A stretch of DNA of 64,000 nt, from positions 3,534,001 through 3,598,000 of the forward strand of contig NZ_AP021875.1 in assembly GCF_009688965.1 (NCBI RefSeq), written 5' to 3'. This DNA comes from Desulfosarcina widdelii. Its GTDB lineage: Bacteria > Desulfobacterota > Desulfobacteria > Desulfobacterales > Desulfosarcinaceae. The position numbers and the translations under genes are program-made. The notes beneath the pieces were generated by a model. That model saw nothing but the letters and a program-made list of their open reading frames with translations. It did no database searches and had not been told where the DNA came from. Positions 37,080 through 46,028 of the stretch are shown here, piece by piece (within the stretch, counting starts at the first letter, position 1; each line of letters starts with the position of its first letter).

Positions 37080-37222
37080 AGTGCCCATCCAGAAATAGGC
37101 AAATTTGGTCGAGATCGAGGCGCACGAAAAATTTTACCGCAGTCATATGGATGATATTTCGAGGATAAAATTTTTCGCGCAACAAAGATATCGGGCGAAT
37201 TGGCCAATTCTGGATGGGCACT
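37080..37222. repeat. MITE-like palindromic element with 15-bp perfect terminal inverted repeats
   Basis: This is a 143-bp element. Its ends are AGTGCCCATCCAGAA (37080-37094) and the exact reverse complement (37208-37222). Inside, the two halves continue to pair imperfectly, with a second strong block CGAAAAATTTTA near 37123 matching TAAAATTTTTCG near 37168. No protein is encoded and no target duplication is evident. It sits between satP and the Cache gene, so it could form a long hairpin in a joint transcript. A partial copy lies at 37737. Confidence 0.8.
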
Positions 37223-37255
37223 GAATAAACCCGAACCATTGCGGAGGGGAATGCG

Positions 37256-37735
37256 ATGAAAAAAATTACTATCGTTGCGATTTGCCTGATTGTCGGCCTG
37301 TTGTCCAGCAACGCAGGCGCGGAAGAATGGGCGACCAAGGAAGAATGCGTGGTCAAATGCCATGAAGCGGCGGCCCTGATCAACTCCAAAGGATTGGATG
37401 CCGCGATCAAAGAAATATCCAACCCCAAGGGGGCATTCGTCTGGAAAGATTCCTATGTGTTCTTGATGAACTTGGACGGAAAGATGCTGGCCCATCCTTT
37501 TCGACCGGAACTCACCAAGCAGGAGCATGTCCTGCTGATGACCGATCCGACCGACAAGGCCCTGTTCGTGCATTTTGTCAACCTGGCCCGCAAGGTGGGG
37601 CATGGATGGGTCGAGTACATGTGGCCCAAGCCCGGGAAAACGACGCCGTCCAAAAAGCTGAGCTATATCTACCGGGTTCCCGGTCAGGATGTTTTCGTGG
37701 GTGCGGGGGTTTATGTCGGCGGCATGATGTATTAA
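37256..37735 (+). CDS. Secreted single-Cache-domain protein
   Basis: The product has 159 residues. A clear signal peptide (about 1-22, ending SSNAGAEE) is followed by one sCache-like domain with the typical block GAFVWKDSYVFLMNLDGKMLAHP and the ending YIYRVPGQDVFVGAGVY. The absence of an output domain suggests a free periplasmic binding protein that binds a small carboxylate and presents it to a receptor or transporter. It is preceded by GCGGAGGGG and lies 209 bases after the acetate permease. The ligand is unknown. Confidence 0.8.
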   Translation: MKKITIVAICLIVGLLSSNAGAEEWATKEECVVKCHEAAALINSKGLDAAIKEISNPKGAFVWKDSYVFLMNLDGKMLAHPFRPELTKQEHVLLMTDPTDKALFVHFVNLARKVGHGWVEYMWPKPGKTTPSKKLSYIYRVPGQDVFVGAGVYVGGMMY

Positions 37736-37736
37736 C

Positions 37737-37772
37737 AGTGTTCAACCAGAAATGGCCGATCTGCCCGATATC
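37737..37772 (+). repeat. Partial copy of the 37080 palindromic element
   Basis: Starting one base after the Cache gene stop codon, 36 bases match the reverse complement of the right arm of the element at 37080-37222 at 29 of 36 positions, including CCAGAA, TGGCC and GCCCGATATC. Only this half is present, so it is a decayed or solo end. Confidence 0.6.
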
Positions 37773-37778
37773 GAAGAG

Positions 37779-37806
37779 AAAAGCCTCGCTTTGGCGGGGC
37801 TTTTTG
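37779..37806 (+). terminator. Rho-independent terminator after the Cache gene
   Basis: The stem AAGCC-CGC pairs with GCG-GGCTT around a short TTTG loop (37781-37801) and is followed by a run of five T. It lies 45 bases after the Cache gene stop and should end the satP-Cache transcript. Confidence 0.75.
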
Positions 37807-37959
37807 TCTTCAGATCCAAACCCCTTGTTTCGCCGGCATCCCCTGTGTCATAGTGATCGATAATTGAGCTCTCAGGCGCGGCCGGAACCCAGGCCCCCGC
37901 GCCGCTGCCATCGACCCAAACAACCGCGCCGGAAGGTGCGCTGCATCGGGGATAAAACC

Positions 37960-40900
37960 ATGAACGCCTTTTCGAAACTGTTCGGCCTGCTGCTGGGACG
38001 CATTGCATACACCCCGCCGCCGTGGATCAGTGCCATCAACAATTTCAGGAAACGCAAGCCCATCGTTTTCTGGGCCATCGGTTTCCTGCTCCTGGCGGCC
38101 GGTGCGGCCGCGGGTTATTACCTGAGCCAACCCGCCCCCATACAGGTGGCGGCGCAGATTAACCCGCCGGGACCGCCGGCCGATGTCGATGACCCCGCTC
38201 CGGACCGCCTGGAAATAGCCTTCGCCTATGCCTTTGACGATCTGGACCCCGACCGGCCATTGCCGGAAGGCGATCCCAGCGTTGCGCGCATCGACCGTAT
38301 CGACAAACCGCTGGATGGTATCCGCATGGCCCCGACCCTGCCGGGCCGCTGGCAGTGGGCCGACGACCGGACTTTGATTTTCGAACCGGAGCGCCCCTGG
38401 CCGGCCGGCACCCGCTTTACGGTGTCTTTTCCGCCGGCGATCTTCTCGCCCGAAACCCGGCTGAAATCGGATTCGGCCGAATTCGAGACGCCGGCTTTCG
38501 AGGCGGCCATCGAATCCCTAGAGTTCTACCAGGATCCCACGGACAGCGCCGTGCGCCGGGTGGTGGCCACGGTAGGTTTTTCTCATCCCGTGGACCCGTC
38601 CAACCTGGAAAGCCATCTGACCATGGCCATGCGGCCCTCGGACGAATCGATCCAGACGCCCCCGGTGGCCAGGAAGATGACGGTACGATACGACGAGCAC
38701 CGCCACCAGGCCTACCTCTCCTCCGAGCCGATCCGCCTGCCGCCGAATCCCAACATCATGCGGTTGACCGTGGCTAAGGGGGTCATGCCGGCCAGCGGCG
38801 GCCAACCCATTGCCGAGGACCTGACCGACACGGTACTCATCCCCGACCGCACCAGTTTTCTCAAGGTCGACCAGACCGATTTGCGCATCGTGGTCAACGA
38901 CCGCCAGGAGCCCGAACAGGTGCTCACCCTGGCCTTTACCGACGAAATCGATGCCCGGGAACTGGAGAAAAAACTTCAACTGTATCTCCTCCCGGAATTC
39001 AACAGCAAACGCAAAAACCGCTACTGGAAAAGCCCACGGGAAGTCAGCGCCCAGGTCCTGGCCGCTTCCCAAAGGCTGAACGTAAAGGCCCTGCCCAACG
39101 CCCGCCCGGCCTCGACCACCTACCATTTCGTCCTCGATGTGCCGGAAGGCCGCTACCTGTACCTGCGCATCGAACCGGGCCTCACCTCGGTCAACGATTT
39201 CGTGCAGAATTCCTTTTACGACAACGTGATGGCCACACCGACCTATCCCCGGCAGGTTCAAATGACCGGCGACGGATCGCTGCTGGCCCTGTCCGGCAAG
39301 CGGCGGCTGGGGATGATGGCCCGCGGGCTGAGCGCCCTGAGAATCAGCGTGGGGCGTCTGCTGCCTAACCAGATCGTTCACCTGGTCACCCAGACCGGCG
39401 GCGACATCCGCGACCCGTACTTTTCCAATCGCAACTTCGATGCGGAGAACATCGCCGAAACCACCCGAAAAATCCTGGACCTCAAACCCCTGCATCCCAA
39501 ACAGGCCAATTACGCTTCCCTGGACCTGTCGGAATTCCTGCGCGAGGAAGACCGCGGATACGGCCTGTTTTTCGTCAACGTCGAGGGCTGGGACAAAAAG
39601 CGCAACCGCCGGGTCCACGGGGCCGAAGATCAGCGGCTGATCCTGATCAGCGACCTGGGGCTGCTGGTCAAGAACAACGCCGACGGCTCCCATGAACTCT
39701 TCGTCCAGTCCATTGCCACCGGCCGGCCGGTGGCCGGCGCCATGGTTCAACTGCTGGGTAAAAACGGCCTGCCGCTGTTTCGCCGCACCACCTCGGCCGA
39801 GGGGCTTGCCCGCATCCCCGTCACCCGGGATTTCAAGGGCGAGCAGCGGCCCAGCGTCTATCTGGTGAAAACGGAGACGGACACCGCCTTCATCCCCTTT
39901 GGCAGCCATTCGCGCCAAGTCGATTTCTCCCGATTCGAGGTAGGGGGCCTGCGCGGACGCCAGGCCAAACCGGGCGCTTTGACCGCTTTTCTCTTCTCGG
40001 ACCGGGGCATTTATCGGCCCGGAGAGACGGTCCATCTGGGCATGATCGTCAAGAACGCCCCGCTGGACAACGTCACCGGCATCCCTATGGAAGCGGTGAT
40101 CCGGGACCCGCGCCGCAACACGGTGAAAACCGAGAAAATCACCCTGCCGGAAAAGGGCTTCTTCGAGGTGGACTACGTTACCGACGCCACCTCCAACACC
40201 GGGCGCTACCAGGTGTCCCTCTACCTGGTGCGGGACAACCGCAACCGCGGCCCCCTGCTGGGATCGACCGACTTTACGGTGGAGGAGTTCATCCCCGACA
40301 CCATGAAGATCGCCAGCACCCTGCTGGACGTAACGGATCGCGGCTGGACCGCCGCGCCGTCCTTGACGGCCCGGGTCTCCCTCCAAAACCTGTTCGGTGC
40401 ACCGGCCGGGGACCGGCGCGTCCAGGCGACCATCGGCGTGCAGCCGACCCGGTTCCGGTTTGACGAATTCGCCGACTACCGCTTTGCTGATCCTTTTGCC
40501 GATGCAGCGCAAAGGCCCCTGCGAATCGACGAAGCCCTGGAGCCGGCGGTAACCGACGCCGACGGCCAGGTCCGTTTCACCATTCCCCTGGACCGTTTTC
40601 GCGAAGGCACCTATCGGCTGAATTTAACCGTCGAGGGCTTCGATCCCGGCGGCGGGCGCAGCGTGTCGGCCCAGAACTGGGTGCTGATATCTCCGCTGCC
40701 CCACCTGGTGGGATTCAAGAGCGACGGCGACCTGGACTTCATCCATGCCGGCGGCCAGCGCCGCATCGACTGGATCGCCATCGACCCCGCGCTGAAACCT
40801 CTGGCCCTTGCCGACCTGACGGTAAAGCGCCTGGAAATCCAGCACCTCTCCACCCTGGTCAAACAGCCCAACGGCACATTCAAATACCAGACCGTGGACC

Positions 40901-43689
40901 GGGAGCGCGAAATCGACAGCCAGCCCTTTGCCATCGCTGAATCGGGGACCGGCTACCCACTGCCAACGCAGGAGCCGGGAGACTACGCCATCGAGGTGCA
41001 TGATCCGGCCGGCGTCCGTCTGGCCCGCCTGAACTATACGGTGGTGGGTCACGGGAACCTCACCGGCCGCCTGGAAAAGGAGGCCGCCCTGCAGCTCAAG
41101 CTGGACCGCAGCGACTACCGGGCCGGCGACACCATCGAAATGAGCGTCACGGCCCCGTATACGGGCACCGGGTTGATCACCATCGAAAGCGACCGGGTGC
41201 ATGCCTTCAAATGGTTTACCGCCGAGACGACCGGCACCCTCGCATCCATCCGCGTGCCCGACGGTCTGGAGGGCAACGCCTATGTCTGTGTTTCCTTTGT
41301 TCGCGATGCCGGCTCAAAGGAGATCTTCACCAGCCCGCTGAGTACGGCCGTGGCGCCTTTCACCATCGACCGCAGCCGCCGTCAGCTGGAAGTCTCCCTG
41401 GAGGTGGACAAACGGGTGCGTCCGGGCAAAGCCATGACCATCGGCTATGCCACCGAAAAACCGTCGCGGGTGGCGGTGTTCGCCGTGGACGAGGGCATCC
41501 TCCAGGTGGCCGGCTACCATACGCCCAAGCCCATCGACCATTTCATGAGAAAACGGGCCCTGGAAGTAACCACCTTGCAGATGCTGGACCTGATCCTGCC
41601 CGAGTATAATCTGATCCGGGAGGCCATGGCCAGCGGCGGGGGGGCCATGCGCAAGGCCCTGGCCGCCAACCTGAACCCCTTTGCGCGGCTGACAGACACG
41701 CCGGCGGTTTTCTGGTCCGGCATCGTGGACGGAGGGCCCGACCGGCGCACGGTATCCTTTACCGTGCCGGACACCTTCGACGGCAACCTCAAAGTCATGG
41801 CCGTGGCCGTGGGCGAGGATGCCATTGGAACGGCCGAGGCCGACACCCTGGTGCGCGGCCCCTTTGTGCTCTCGCCCAGCGTGCTGCTCCAGACCGCCCC
41901 CGACGACGAATTTGTCGCCACGGTGGGTGTGGCCAACCTGGTGGAAGGCAGCGGCAAGCAGGCCGCGGTGGATGTCCGTATCGAAGCTTCCGACAACCTG
42001 AAAATCCTCGGGGAACACACCCTGCGCCTGACCATCGACGAGGAAGGCGAAGGCCGTGCTTCCTTTACGGTCCGGGCCGGCCAGGCCCCCGGAGCGGCCA
42101 CGCTTACCTTTTCCGCGCAATTGGGCGACGAGGAGGGCCGGCGCACGGTAGGCCTGAGCATCCGGCCGGCCGTACCCTATGGAACTACCTTCGTCAGCGG
42201 CCATGAGAAAGACGGTTCCGTCCGGCTGACCCTGCCGCGGCAGCTGTTTCCCCAACTGGCCGAGCAGCGCGTATCGGCGTCGGCCAGCCCGCTGGTGCTG
42301 GTGGATGCCCTTGTCGCCTACCTGGATCATTTTCCCCACGGCTGCACCGAGCAGGTGGTCAGCCAGGTGTTTCCCCTGGTGGGCCTGCTGGGCCATCCGG
42401 GTTATCGTTCCCGGGTGACGGACATCGACCAGCGTTTTGCCGCGGTAATCGACCGCCTGCGCGAACGGCAGCTTGCCGGCGGCGGATTCTGCTTCTGGCC
42501 CGGCGGGTCGGTTGCCGCCGATTTCCCCAGCGTCTATGTGATGCACTTTCTGATCGAATCCCGAGAGCTGGGCTATGTAGTGCCGGCGGACATGCTGCGC
42601 CGGGGGACCAACTACCTGCAGGAGGCGGCTTCCCGGGATGTCGGGGACCTGACCGAGGCCGGCGTGCAGGCCCAGGCCATCTACCTGCTAACCCGACTGG
42701 GTAAAACCACCACCAACTATCTGGTCCGCCTCCAGGAAACCTTGCAACACCGCCATCCGGACGCCTGGGAAACGGACCTGGCGGCCGTTTACATGGCCGC
42801 CGCCTACCAACTGTTGAAGATGGATGCCGAAGCCGACCGTCTGGCCGGCCAATACCGCATCGGTGCGGACAAACTTGAGAAGTTGAACGACTTCAACTGG
42901 CCCCTGACCCGGGATGCCCAGGCCCTCTATCTGCTGTGCCGGCATTTCGAGAAGCGGGCCGCCGCCATCGACGGCGAGACGGTGCTGAAATTCATCGATC
43001 CCATCTTCAAGGGCGAGACCAACACCATCGGAGCCAGCTACGCCATCCTGGCCCTGGGCGCCTATGGCCGGCTGCAATCCACGGACGGCCAGCCGGAAAC
43101 GGTCCGTTTTGAAATGGAGACGGCCGACGGGGCCAAACAGGCGCTGGACGGTCGATCCGACCCCTTCCCCACGGCGACCTACGGGACCGATGCCCGCAAA
43201 ATCGGCATCGACGGGACCGGCCCGCTCTTTTACCTGAACGTTCAATCCGGTTTCGACCACAGCCTGCCCACCCAGCCCCTGCGCAGCGGACTGGAAATTT
43301 ATCGCGAGTATACCGATGCCTCGGGCGAAGCTGTAGAAACCTTCACCCAGGGTCAGGAGGTCACTGTGCACCTGAGGATTCGCTCGCTGAAATCGCCTCT
43401 GGTGACCAACGTAGCCATCGTCGACCTGCTGCCCGGCGGGTTCGAGGTGATCCGCAGCTCCGTGCAGCGAACCGTCGGCCGCTGGACAGCCGACTATGTG
43501 GATGTGCGCGAGGACCGGGTCGTCTTCTACGGAAATGTGGGCACCTCGGTGCGCGATCTGACCTATCGGGTGAAAGTGGTTGCCGCCGGCAGCTTCAGCC
43601 TGCCCGCAGCGGCGGCCGAATCCATGTACGACCGCAGCCTCAAGGCCGCCACGGCCGGCGGACGGATAACGGTGGCGCCGGCCCCATGA
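37960..43689 (+). CDS. Bacterial alpha-2-macroglobulin (YfhM-like), membrane-anchored
   Basis: The product has 1909 residues. A short cytoplasmic N-terminus and one membrane helix (about 35-54) lead into a very long periplasmic chain of MG domains. The bait/MG region contains DRGIYRPGETVHLGMIVKN, and the A2M core has DTFDGNLKVMAVAV. The thioester motif CTEQ is at 1462-1465 within HFPHGCTEQVVSQVF. Bacterial A2Ms trap attacking proteases and protect the peptidoglycan-building machinery. The next gene, pbpC, overlaps by four bases, the usual partner that repairs the wall. It is anchored by a helix and not by a lipobox. The start at 37960 has only a weak ribosome-binding site. Confidence 0.93.
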   Translation: MNAFSKLFGLLLGRIAYTPPPWISAINNFRKRKPIVFWAIGFLLLAAGAAAGYYLSQPAPIQVAAQINPPGPPADVDDPAPDRLEIAFAYAFDDLDPDRPLPEGDPSVARIDRIDKPLDGIRMAPTLPGRWQWADDRTLIFEPERPWPAGTRFTVSFPPAIFSPETRLKSDSAEFETPAFEAAIESLEFYQDPTDSAVRRVVATVGFSHPVDPSNLESHLTMAMRPSDESIQTPPVARKMTVRYDEHRHQAYLSSEPIRLPPNPNIMRLTVAKGVMPASGGQPIAEDLTDTVLIPDRTSFLKVDQTDLRIVVNDRQEPEQVLTLAFTDEIDARELEKKLQLYLLPEFNSKRKNRYWKSPREVSAQVLAASQRLNVKALPNARPASTTYHFVLDVPEGRYLYLRIEPGLTSVNDFVQNSFYDNVMATPTYPRQVQMTGDGSLLALSGKRRLGMMARGLSALRISVGRLLPNQIVHLVTQTGGDIRDPYFSNRNFDAENIAETTRKILDLKPLHPKQANYASLDLSEFLREEDRGYGLFFVNVEGWDKKRNRRVHGAEDQRLILISDLGLLVKNNADGSHELFVQSIATGRPVAGAMVQLLGKNGLPLFRRTTSAEGLARIPVTRDFKGEQRPSVYLVKTETDTAFIPFGSHSRQVDFSRFEVGGLRGRQAKPGALTAFLFSDRGIYRPGETVHLGMIVKNAPLDNVTGIPMEAVIRDPRRNTVKTEKITLPEKGFFEVDYVTDATSNTGRYQVSLYLVRDNRNRGPLLGSTDFTVEEFIPDTMKIASTLLDVTDRGWTAAPSLTARVSLQNLFGAPAGDRRVQATIGVQPTRFRFDEFADYRFADPFADAAQRPLRIDEALEPAVTDADGQVRFTIPLDRFREGTYRLNLTVEGFDPGGGRSVSAQNWVLISPLPHLVGFKSDGDLDFIHAGGQRRIDWIAIDPALKPLALADLTVKRLEIQHLSTLVKQPNGTFKYQTVDREREIDSQPFAIAESGTGYPLPTQEPGDYAIEVHDPAGVRLARLNYTVVGHGNLTGRLEKEAALQLKLDRSDYRAGDTIEMSVTAPYTGTGLITIESDRVHAFKWFTAETTGTLASIRVPDGLEGNAYVCVSFVRDAGSKEIFTSPLSTAVAPFTIDRSRRQLEVSLEVDKRVRPGKAMTIGYATEKPSRVAVFAVDEGILQVAGYHTPKPIDHFMRKRALEVTTLQMLDLILPEYNLIREAMASGGGAMRKALAANLNPFARLTDTPAVFWSGIVDGGPDRRTVSFTVPDTFDGNLKVMAVAVGEDAIGTAEADTLVRGPFVLSPSVLLQTAPDDEFVATVGVANLVEGSGKQAAVDVRIEASDNLKILGEHTLRLTIDEEGEGRASFTVRAGQAPGAATLTFSAQLGDEEGRRTVGLSIRPAVPYGTTFVSGHEKDGSVRLTLPRQLFPQLAEQRVSASASPLVLVDALVAYLDHFPHGCTEQVVSQVFPLVGLLGHPGYRSRVTDIDQRFAAVIDRLRERQLAGGGFCFWPGGSVAADFPSVYVMHFLIESRELGYVVPADMLRRGTNYLQEAASRDVGDLTEAGVQAQAIYLLTRLGKTTTNYLVRLQETLQHRHPDAWETDLAAVYMAAAYQLLKMDAEADRLAGQYRIGADKLEKLNDFNWPLTRDAQALYLLCRHFEKRAAAIDGETVLKFIDPIFKGETNTIGASYAILALGAYGRLQSTDGQPETVRFEMETADGAKQALDGRSDPFPTATYGTDARKIGIDGTGPLFYLNVQSGFDHSLPTQPLRSGLEIYREYTDASGEAVETFTQGQEVTVHLRIRSLKSPLVTNVAIVDLLPGGFEVIRSSVQRTVGRWTADYVDVREDRVVFYGNVGTSVRDLTYRVKVVAAGSFSLPAAAAESMYDRSLKAATAGGRITVAPAP

Positions 43690-46016
43690 AGCGCGGGCTG
43701 CTTGTTCTGGCGGCGGCGTTCGTTCTGGCCGCCGCCGGCTATCTGCTGTGCCCCCGCCCGGAGCTGGAAGCCGCCTATCCCCAGTCCCGGGCCTTTTTCG
43801 ACAGCCAGGGCCGCCTGCTGCGCCTGACGTTGGCCGACGACGACCGCTACAGGCTGCACTGCCCCCTGGAGCGGATGGAGCCCCGCCTGATCCAGGCCAC
43901 CCTGTTTTACGAGGACAAGGACTTTTACCGCCATCCCGGCGTGGATGCCCTGGCCCTGGCCCGGGCATTCTGGGCCACCTACATCGCCCGCAGCCGGCGG
44001 GTGGGAGCGTCCACCATCGCCATGCAGGTGGCCCGGCTGCGCTGGCGCCTTCACACGGGCAGCCTGCCCGGCAAACTGCACCAGATCCTGCGGGCCTTGC
44101 AGCTCACGCGCCATTACGACAAGGACCGCATCCTGGAAGCCTACCTGAACCTGGCACCTTACGGGGGCAATATCGAAGGCATCCAGGCCGCCAGCCTGAT
44201 CTATTTCAACAAGACCGCCGACCGGTTGACTCTTCCCGAGGCCCTGACCCTGGCGGTAGTGCCCCAGAACCCCGTGCACCGCAATCCGGCCACCACCAAC
44301 GGCTTTGCCAACCTGCAGGCCGCCCGGAACCATCTTCTGGATCGCTGGCTAAGGGCCCACCCCAAGGACTGCCACCTGAACGGCTTTTTCGATCTACCCC
44401 TGTCGGTCCGCCATCCGTCCCGACTGCCTTTCCAGGCGCCCCATTTCGTGAATCATCTCGATGCCGAACTCCTGCCGACAAAATGCCGGATCATCCATAC
44501 GACCCTGGATCTGCACCGGCAGCAGACCGTTGAAGCCCTGGTTCGCGCCCATATCGCCCGGCATGCGTCCGAAGGCCTCCACAATGCGGCGGTACTGGTG
44601 CTGGACCGGCGCAGTATGGCACTAAAAGCCATGGTGGGGTCGGCAGACTTTTTCGATGACGCCATTTTCGGCCAGGTCAACGGAACCGCGGCCCGGCGCT
44701 CGCCGGGATCGGCGCTCAAGCCTTTCGTCTACGCCCTGGCCATGGACAAGGGCCTGATCCATCCGGCCAGCCTGATGAAGGACGCTCCCCGGCGCTACGG
44801 CGGCTTCACCCCAGAAAACTACGACCAGCGCTTTCTGGGGCCGGTCTCGGCCCATGACGCCCTGATTTTAAGCCGCAACCTGCCGGCGACCCGCCTCCAG
44901 GCCCTTTTGGGTGAGCCCGGTTTCCAGGGCTTTTTGCAGCAGGCGGGCATCGGGAACCTCAAACCGGCCGAATTTTACGGCCTGGCCCTGTGCCTCGGCG
45001 GGGTCGAGGTGACCATGCTGGAACTGACCTCGCTTTACGCCGCCCTGGCCAATGGCGGGGAGCTGCGATCCATCCGCATGCTCGCCGATGGAAAGGATGC
45101 GGCGGAGCCCCGGCGCCTCCTGAGTGCGGAGGCCAGCTTCCTGACGATGGACATTCTCAAGGACAATCCGCCACCGGAGAGCCACCGCATAGCTGCCATG
45201 GCCCACGGCGCCAATCAGGTGGCCTGGAAAACCGGCACATCCCACGGATTCCGGGATGCCTGGGCCGTGGGAATCTGTGACGGCCTTGTGGTGGCCGTGT
45301 GGGTGGGTAACTTCGACGGCCAGGGCAATCGGGCCTTCGTGGGCCGCAGCGCCGCCGGTCCCCTGCTCTTCGAAGTTCTCGCCGCCCTGGCGCCCGACCG
45401 GGGCTGGACCGTTGAAAAAGATGTCAACTTCTCACAACTCAACTTGCGGCAGGTGGATGTGTGCGCCCTTACCGGCGAGCTTCCCGGCAAATACTGCCGA
45501 CACACGAAGAAAAGCGGGTTCATTCCCGGCGTTTCGCCCATCCGGGTCTGCAGCATTCATCGGGCCATCCCCGTGGATACTGCCACTGGCCGCCGGGCCT
45601 GTATGCATATGCCGGGGAAAACCGAGATGCGGGTGTTCGAGTTCTGGCCTTCGGACCTGCTGTCCATTTTCCGCACGGCAGGCATTGTACTCAAGGACCC
45701 ACCGCCTTTTGGCGAAGATTGCCGTCTCGACCAACAGGCCACCTCCGGCCTCCCGCCGTCCATCACTTCGCCGCAAGCCGGGCTGGTGGCGGCCATGAAC
45801 AGCGAATCGACCTCCACCCGCCAGGTGCCCTTCCTTGCGGTCGCCGACGGGGATGTCCGGCGACTTTACTGGTTCGTGGACAATCGCTACGTGGGCGCAT
45901 CACCCCCCGGCCAGCCGCTGATGTGGACCGCCCGAAGCGGTACCTTCGATGTCCGCGTGGTGGACGACCACGGACGCGCCGCTTCAACTACCTTGACCGT
46001 TGAGTGGGTCCGATAG
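43686..46016 (+). CDS. pbpC: Penicillin-binding protein 1C (bifunctional glycosyltransferase/transpeptidase)
   Basis: The product has 776 residues. An N-terminal anchor helix (about 5-21) is followed by a glycosyltransferase-51 domain with EDKDFYRHPG (catalytic Glu76) and STIAMQVARL. The transpeptidase domain has Ser342-x-x-Lys345 (GSALKP), SRN and KTGTS. The C-terminal BiPBP_C domain is present (residues about 690-776). All catalytic motifs are intact. PBP1C extends glycan strands in the periplasm, and E. coli PBP1C pairs with the A2M YfhM. The start overlaps the stop of the A2M gene (ATGA), so both are translationally coupled. Confidence 0.95.
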   Translation: MKRGLLVLAAAFVLAAAGYLLCPRPELEAAYPQSRAFFDSQGRLLRLTLADDDRYRLHCPLERMEPRLIQATLFYEDKDFYRHPGVDALALARAFWATYIARSRRVGASTIAMQVARLRWRLHTGSLPGKLHQILRALQLTRHYDKDRILEAYLNLAPYGGNIEGIQAASLIYFNKTADRLTLPEALTLAVVPQNPVHRNPATTNGFANLQAARNHLLDRWLRAHPKDCHLNGFFDLPLSVRHPSRLPFQAPHFVNHLDAELLPTKCRIIHTTLDLHRQQTVEALVRAHIARHASEGLHNAAVLVLDRRSMALKAMVGSADFFDDAIFGQVNGTAARRSPGSALKPFVYALAMDKGLIHPASLMKDAPRRYGGFTPENYDQRFLGPVSAHDALILSRNLPATRLQALLGEPGFQGFLQQAGIGNLKPAEFYGLALCLGGVEVTMLELTSLYAALANGGELRSIRMLADGKDAAEPRRLLSAEASFLTMDILKDNPPPESHRIAAMAHGANQVAWKTGTSHGFRDAWAVGICDGLVVAVWVGNFDGQGNRAFVGRSAAGPLLFEVLAALAPDRGWTVEKDVNFSQLNLRQVDVCALTGELPGKYCRHTKKSGFIPGVSPIRVCSIHRAIPVDTATGRRACMHMPGKTEMRVFEFWPSDLLSIFRTAGIVLKDPPPFGEDCRLDQQATSGLPPSITSPQAGLVAAMNSESTSTRQVPFLAVADGDVRRLYWFVDNRYVGASPPGQPLMWTARSGTFDVRVVDDHGRAASTTLTVEWVR

Positions 46017-46028
46017 TATTAACGAGGA

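Noticed and set aside
38518..40512. A 664-codon frame on the minus strand inside the A2M gene
   Set aside because: It is a shadow of the alpha-2-macroglobulin gene, caused by GC-rich codon bias; no recognisable motif.
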